A DNA stretch of 64,000 bases, taken from NCBI GenBank assembly GCA_031969915.1, contig DALYJJ010000001.1, forward strand, positions 39,220-103,219, in the 5' to 3' direction. How positions within the stretch are numbered: the stretch's first letter is position 1; every line of letters begins with the position of its first letter. Below, piece by piece: positions 60,179-64,000 of this stretch. A program made the translations under genes and the position numbers. The notes below the pieces were generated by a model. It ran no database searches. It saw only the letters and a list, made by a program, of their open reading frames with translations, and had not been told where the DNA came from. The DNA is from DALYJJ01 sp031969915 (GTDB taxonomy: Bacteria > Acidobacteriota > Terriglobia > Bryobacterales > Bryobacteraceae).

Positions 60179-60549
60179 CTACTTCCTTTCGCCGCCGTTG
60201 GAGACGGTCTGCCAGCGGCGGGCTTCGTGCTTCAGGATCATGCCTTCGAGCAGGGACCAGACGACCCGCTTCTCCTCTTCATCGAAGCGGGAGACAGCTT
60301 CGAACTGCAAACGGAGGTCATCGTCGGGGCCACGTTCGTCCTTGCCAAAAAGAAGCATATCCGCGCTCACATGGAGAGCGTGGAAAGTTTCCGAATAACG
60401 TCGAGCGTTGGCTGCGAAGTGCCCGCTTCATAGCGACGCAACTGAACGACGTGCATGCCAATGCGTTCGGCTAGCTGGACCTGGGTGAGGCTGTGCTGCT
60501 TGCGCAGTTCGGCGAGCCTCTGCGGGAAATCAGCGGCCGGAGAGATCAT
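60179..60549 (-). pseudogene. XRE-family regulator, frameshifted
   Basis: The N-terminal part (from ATG 60549) has a clear helix-turn-helix (LAELRKQHSLTQVQLAERIG, then RRYEAGTSQPTLDVIRKL) and stops at 60367 after STLSM. In another frame the sequence goes on as HVSADMLLFGKDERGPDDDL and RFDEEEKRVVWSLLEGMILK, which is the usual second half of this XRE family. A 2 bp slip at CTCTCC (about 60373-60380) would join them into one protein of about 120 residues. It is a real mutation, a sequencing error, or a split gene; the first seems likely given the transposase scar next to it. Confidence 0.7.
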
Positions 60550-60689
60550 ATGATAGCCAGCATATAACACATATGACTCTTGACGGCATCGCTCCTGCAG
60601 CCCGCCTCTGCAAACCGTTTTCGAGGTGCTCCATCGCGGATCGTGTCGCCGAAGACAAATCGGCTCTGCGTGCGAATCCGACAGGAACG

Positions 60690-60842
60690 CAGCTTTCATG
60701 AACACGACGAATTCGGTCCTGCTCGTCGCCCATACGCTGAGCTTTGAGCAGGAGATAGCGAAGGTTCTTGTATCCTCGACCGGCGCCTGAGCAGTGTCTT
60801 GATGTTTCCGTTGACGGCTTCCACAACGCGCCCCAACCGGTC
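60690..60842 (-). pseudogene. Transposase C-terminal remnant
   Basis: Three short frames on the minus strand read, in order, RLGRVVEAVNGNIKTLLR, GRGYKNLRYLLLKAQRM and SRTEFVVFMKAAF. They together match the end of a DDE transposase (ISL3-like by memory). Two frameshifts separate them and no upstream part of the gene or terminal repeats are seen. It is a decayed insertion-sequence end lying between the XRE gene and receptor copy 4. Confidence 0.6.
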
Positions 60843-60845
60843 TCC

Positions 60846-63800
60846 TCAGAAACTCACGCGAAGCGCCAACTGCATCACGCGCCACGATTCCCCGTTTTGG
60901 TTCGTGGTCGCGCTGCTCGCTGTCGACAGCGTCACGCAACAGGTCTGGCCGAACACCGCCGACGTGATCGCCGGCGAGCCGACCGAAGCGTCCCGCGGGT
61001 TCCGGAAGTTCGCGTGATTGAGGGCGTTGAAGACTTCCACGCGAAAAACCGCCTTGACCCGCTCGGTGATCGCGAAGCCCTTGGAAAGGCCCATGTCCAG
61101 GTTGTAGAACCGGGGACCCTGGAAGAGGTTGCGCCCGATGCCGACTTCGCCGGGAGCGGGAAAGTCAAAGGCGCTCGCATCCCGGAACAGAACCGGGCCG
61201 ACGACGTTCGGAGCCTCCTGAAGCTGCGCCACCGGGAGGCTTTGTCCGGACCGGAGCGCCGCTCGCGACTGGGCGCTGAAGTTGTGCGTCAGAACCCCGG
61301 AGCGGACCGTGAACGGCTCTCCGCTCTGGTATGTGCTGATCGCATTGAGACTCCAGTTCCCAACCACCAGGTCCAGAACCCTCGGCAAATCGCCGCCGAA
61401 TCTCTTGCCCTTCCCGAACGGAAATTCGTAAATACCCGTGACATTGAACACATGACGCTGGTCGAAGTCCGAGCGGGCGCGCTCGTTCTGGTAATTCCGG
61501 CTGTCGGCGGGAGTGCGCGCGTTGGTGGTGGTGAATCCGCCTCCGACCGTGGCCGCCACGGGATCCACCGAAAGGTTGTCGATGGACTTACCGAGCGTGT
61601 AGGCGCCGTTCAGCAGCAATCCGGCGCGATCGAAGCGTTTGCGGAACGTGAATTGGAACGAGTGGAAACTGGAATCGGCGCCGTTGTCCAGATAGAGGAT
61701 CTGGGCGAACTGCTGGTTGCGGCGCAGGCGCGCGTTCAGAGTCGTCTGTTCGATTCGCCCCGCCATGTTACCCGCGGCGTTCTGGCGGAGGTCGGTCTGG
61801 GACTGGGCGGAATTGACAAAGGCCGCCGTCACAATGCCCTGCTGCACCAGCGGCACGGCCCTCGCGTTGGCGCAGGGGGAACCGTTGGCCAGCGTTCCGT
61901 CGGGCCGGCACCCGCCGCCCAGGTTGACGTTGTGCTGGAGCGCGAGGAACGACGGCAGCATGGGCGCGGCGTCGATCTGGTTCATGTCCCACGAACGATA
62001 GAGCCGGGTGCCGCGGCGTCCGACATAGCCCGCCTGAACGATGTACCCGCCGGGCAGTTCGCGCTGCACGGAGAAGTTCCACATGTGGACCGTCGGCAGT
62101 TGCAGGCCCTGATCGAACACGCGCGCGGGCGGCGCGTTGTTCTGGGTTTGCGCGGGAGGCGTGAGGAACGTGGAGGGCTTTACGCTCGGCGCCGCCGGGA
62201 ACTCGTTCGGCAGGCCGGCCCCCAGTCGGCGGTCCGGGATCGGCGTGCAGCCCGGCGTGGTCGCGCCCCCGAAGGTGGTGACACAGCGGAACGTCTGGCC
62301 GGGAACCGCGGCCGCAATCGAGGTGACCTGAAACGTCGAAATCGGATCGAACGCAATCCCGTAGCCGGTCCGGAACACGGTCTTGTGCGTCGGCGCCCAG
62401 GTCAGACCGAGCCGCGGCGCGAGCGCCGTCGCGTTCCAGTTCTGGTGCCAGCGGCCCGCCGGGACGAAAGTCACCGGACCGGCGCTGCCGTCCGGAATGC
62501 GGTCCGGCACGTAGACCCGGTTGCCGGCTTCCGTCGGCGGTCCGTTGAGTTCCCACCGCACGCCGTAGTTGAAGGTGATGTTCCGGCGCAGCTTCCATTC
62601 GTCCTGGAAGAAAAAGTTGTATTGCTTGGTTCGCTGGCCTTGGGCCCACAGGGTCACGGCATCGCCGGAGCGGAAGGAAAGGAACGTGTCGTCCCTCAGA
62701 TTCCCCATGAAGACCTGAGTGAGTGACGCGGGTATCCCTAGCAGGTCGTTCACCATCCCCTGTAGGCGGTTCAGATCGTTCGCGCTGATGCCGGGCGTGG
62801 CGGTGCCGGCCACTGCCGGAAACGCGAAGCCGGTCGGGGGCCGCACCGTCCGGGAAAGCGAGATGGAGGGCACCAGCGATGTCCCGCCAACATCGCCGCG
62901 CTGATCGTTGTGCTGATAGAAGCGGATGTTTCCGCCCATCCGGAACACGTGCGATCCCGTGACATAGGACAGATTCTCCACAATCTGATAGGTGGTCACC
63001 GCGCGGAACGTCCGCGGGTTGGCCGTGTAATCGACGTCGGAGTTGTTAAAGGTGAAGCGGGGGGTGTTCGGGAACAGCGGATTGGCTTCGCCCTGGGTAA
63101 ACAGGAACTGGAATCGCGAGAAGCCGACGGTGAACTCATTCACCAGCCGCGGCGAAAGGACGCTTCGGGCGCCGATCGCCACGTTGTCCGCGGGCCGGAA
63201 CACTTCGCCGCGCGGCGGGAAGCCCGGAAGGACCTGCGGCCTCCCGTTGAGCGGGTCGCCGCCCAGGGTCGACTGCTTCGCCCCGAGCCAGCGGCCGAAC
63301 AGCGTGTGCTTGTCGTTCAACGTGTGGTCGATCCGGATCAGGTGGTGCGGCCCGCGAATCTGAAAGGGGGACGTCCACACGTAGTTCGCCGTATTCAGGC
63401 CGTCGCCGGCGGCCCAGGAGTTCACCGAGGGATAGGATCCAAGCACCGATCGGACCGCCGAATCGAGCCCGATGCGCCCCGGGTCGCTGGCGAAGACGTT
63501 GAACGTGGCAATGCAGTTGGTCTCGCCGGTTGCCGCGCAGTTGCGAACCCCGGGCGCTAGTTGGCCGGTGGTTTGGTCGACCAGCGCCGAAGTGTTTTGC
63601 GTGACCGGACGGCCGTTCAGGGTGAAGGGATTGCGGGGGTCGACCACGAAATAGCGGAAGTTGCCGGCCAGGGCGGCGGGCGTGTACAGGTCGACCGACT
63701 CGCCGAACGCCTTGTCGATGGGGTCGGCGAAGTTCACCTGCTGACCCTGCCAGGAGCCGAAAAAGAAGGTGCGGTTCTTCACGATCGGGCCGCCCACTTC

Positions 63801-64000
63801 GAAACCGTATTGGTTGAGGTTGATCACGGCCTTGGGCGTATTCTGCGCGTTCGCGTAGAACTCCTGCGAGTTGAGGGCCGTGTTGCGGAAGAAGTGAAAC
63901 AGCGTGCCGTGGATTTCGTTGGTGCCGGAGCGCGTCGCGATCGAGACGTTGGCGCCCGAGTTGCGGCCTTCCTCCGGCGTCGGGTTCGACGTGGTGACCT
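60846..64000 (-). CDS. Oar-like TonB-dependent outer-membrane protein (copy 4), 5' end beyond window
   Basis: At least 1050 residues of a fourth giant receptor; the frame is open to the right edge, where VSIATRSGTNEIHGTLFHFF is the plug-to-barrel segment typical of the family. The barrel ends in RVMQLALRVSF at 60846, close to the transposase scar. The signal peptide and regulatory-like domain lie outside the window. It contains INLNQYGFEVGGPIVKNRTF, shared in form with the other three copies. Confidence 0.9.
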   Translation of the reverse strand, partial: VTTSNPTPEEGRNSGANVSIATRSGTNEIHGTLFHFFRNTALNSQEFYANAQNTPKAVINLNQYGFEVGGPIVKNRTFFFGSWQGQQVNFADPIDKAFGESVDLYTPAALAGNFRYFVVDPRNPFTLNGRPVTQNTSALVDQTTGQLAPGVRNCAATGETNCIATFNVFASDPGRIGLDSAVRSVLGSYPSVNSWAAGDGLNTANYVWTSPFQIRGPHHLIRIDHTLNDKHTLFGRWLGAKQSTLGGDPLNGRPQVLPGFPPRGEVFRPADNVAIGARSVLSPRLVNEFTVGFSRFQFLFTQGEANPLFPNTPRFTFNNSDVDYTANPRTFRAVTTYQIVENLSYVTGSHVFRMGGNIRFYQHNDQRGDVGGTSLVPSISLSRTVRPPTGFAFPAVAGTATPGISANDLNRLQGMVNDLLGIPASLTQVFMGNLRDDTFLSFRSGDAVTLWAQGQRTKQYNFFFQDEWKLRRNITFNYGVRWELNGPPTEAGNRVYVPDRIPDGSAGPVTFVPAGRWHQNWNATALAPRLGLTWAPTHKTVFRTGYGIAFDPISTFQVTSIAAAVPGQTFRCVTTFGGATTPGCTPIPDRRLGAGLPNEFPAAPSVKPSTFLTPPAQTQNNAPPARVFDQGLQLPTVHMWNFSVQRELPGGYIVQAGYVGRRGTRLYRSWDMNQIDAAPMLPSFLALQHNVNLGGGCRPDGTLANGSPCANARAVPLVQQGIVTAAFVNSAQSQTDLRQNAAGNMAGRIEQTTLNARLRRNQQFAQILYLDNGADSSFHSFQFTFRKRFDRAGLLLNGAYTLGKSIDNLSVDPVAATVGGGFTTTNARTPADSRNYQNERARSDFDQRHVFNVTGIYEFPFGKGKRFGGDLPRVLDLVVGNWSLNAISTYQSGEPFTVRSGVLTHNFSAQSRAALRSGQSLPVAQLQEAPNVVGPVLFRDASAFDFPAPGEVGIGRNLFQGPRFYNLDMGLSKGFAITERVKAVFRVEVFNALNHANFRNPRDASVGSPAITSAVFGQTCCVTLSTASSATTNQNGESWRVMQLALRVSF

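Noticed and set aside
60367..60383. Programmed frameshift in the XRE gene
   Set aside because: No slippery heptamer or downstream structure is apparent; a simple mutation or sequencing error is more likely.
1..64000. CRISPR arrays, tRNA or rRNA genes, prophage
   Set aside because: No regular repeat-spacer pattern, cloverleaf, rRNA motif, integrase or phage structural gene was seen on reading both strands.

Overview
The window is high-GC DNA from an Acidobacteriota bacterium, most likely of the Solibacter/Bryobacter group (Bryobacterales). The evidence is the family content: four very large Oar-like outer-membrane proteins (carboxypeptidase-regulatory domain plus TonB-dependent-type barrel), tandem acidobacterial VWFA-related proteins, a PadR plus ADOP permease pair, a DUF1592/DUF1552 operon, a PEP-CTERM protein and several secreted glycosidases. 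Genes are dense, often overlap by 4 bp, and GTG or TTG starts are common. High GC produces long spurious reading frames opposite most genes; these are left out. No tRNA, rRNA, CRISPR array or intact insertion sequence was recognised.

Layout. 1-6605: a minus-strand operon of two TPR proteins followed by two tandem VWFA paralogues; the last runs off the left edge, and the first TPR gene carries a 10-N assembly gap flanked by apparently spurious sequence. 6741-15858: two giant Oar-like receptors pointing outward around a plus-strand gene coding for a membrane protein with a regulator-like N-terminus and two periplasmic malectin domains; a repeat-rich 440 bp control region lies between. 15938-21766: a PEP-CTERM protein, a second protein with the same N-terminal domain but TPR repeats, a secreted unknown, and a membrane HD-GYP/GAF/GGDEF cyclic-di-GMP enzyme. 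21932-27014: DUF1592 cytochrome-like protein, DUF1552 protein and ankyrin protein. 27048-36119: housekeeping genes (YdcF-like, PGI-like, rph, rdgB, nudix, polX, CDF transporter, TauE, DUF1326). 36212-41025: gamma-glutamyltransferase, an Old-Yellow-Enzyme-like oxidoreductase, and a secreted metalloprotease with its partner. 41177-46268: GH43 glycosidase, then PadR and ADOP permease. 46443-50525: an operon for a membrane-bound [NiFe] hydrogenase (small and large subunits, cytochrome b, maturation protease); its small subunit has the six-cysteine proximal-cluster signature of oxygen-tolerant enzymes. 50575-55512: a hybrid histidine kinase, a small secreted protein and a GH51 arabinofuranosidase. 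55596-64000: two more Oar-like receptors around a toxin-antitoxin/XRE locus in which the XRE gene is frameshifted and a transposase remnant is present.

Together the genes suggest an aerobic soil heterotroph that breaks down plant polysaccharide (GH43, GH51, large outer-membrane receptors) and can oxidise trace or environmental H2. The most unusual items are the membrane malectin protein between divergent receptors with its dyad-rich control region, the O2-tolerant hydrogenase operon, and the broken XRE/toxin-antitoxin locus.
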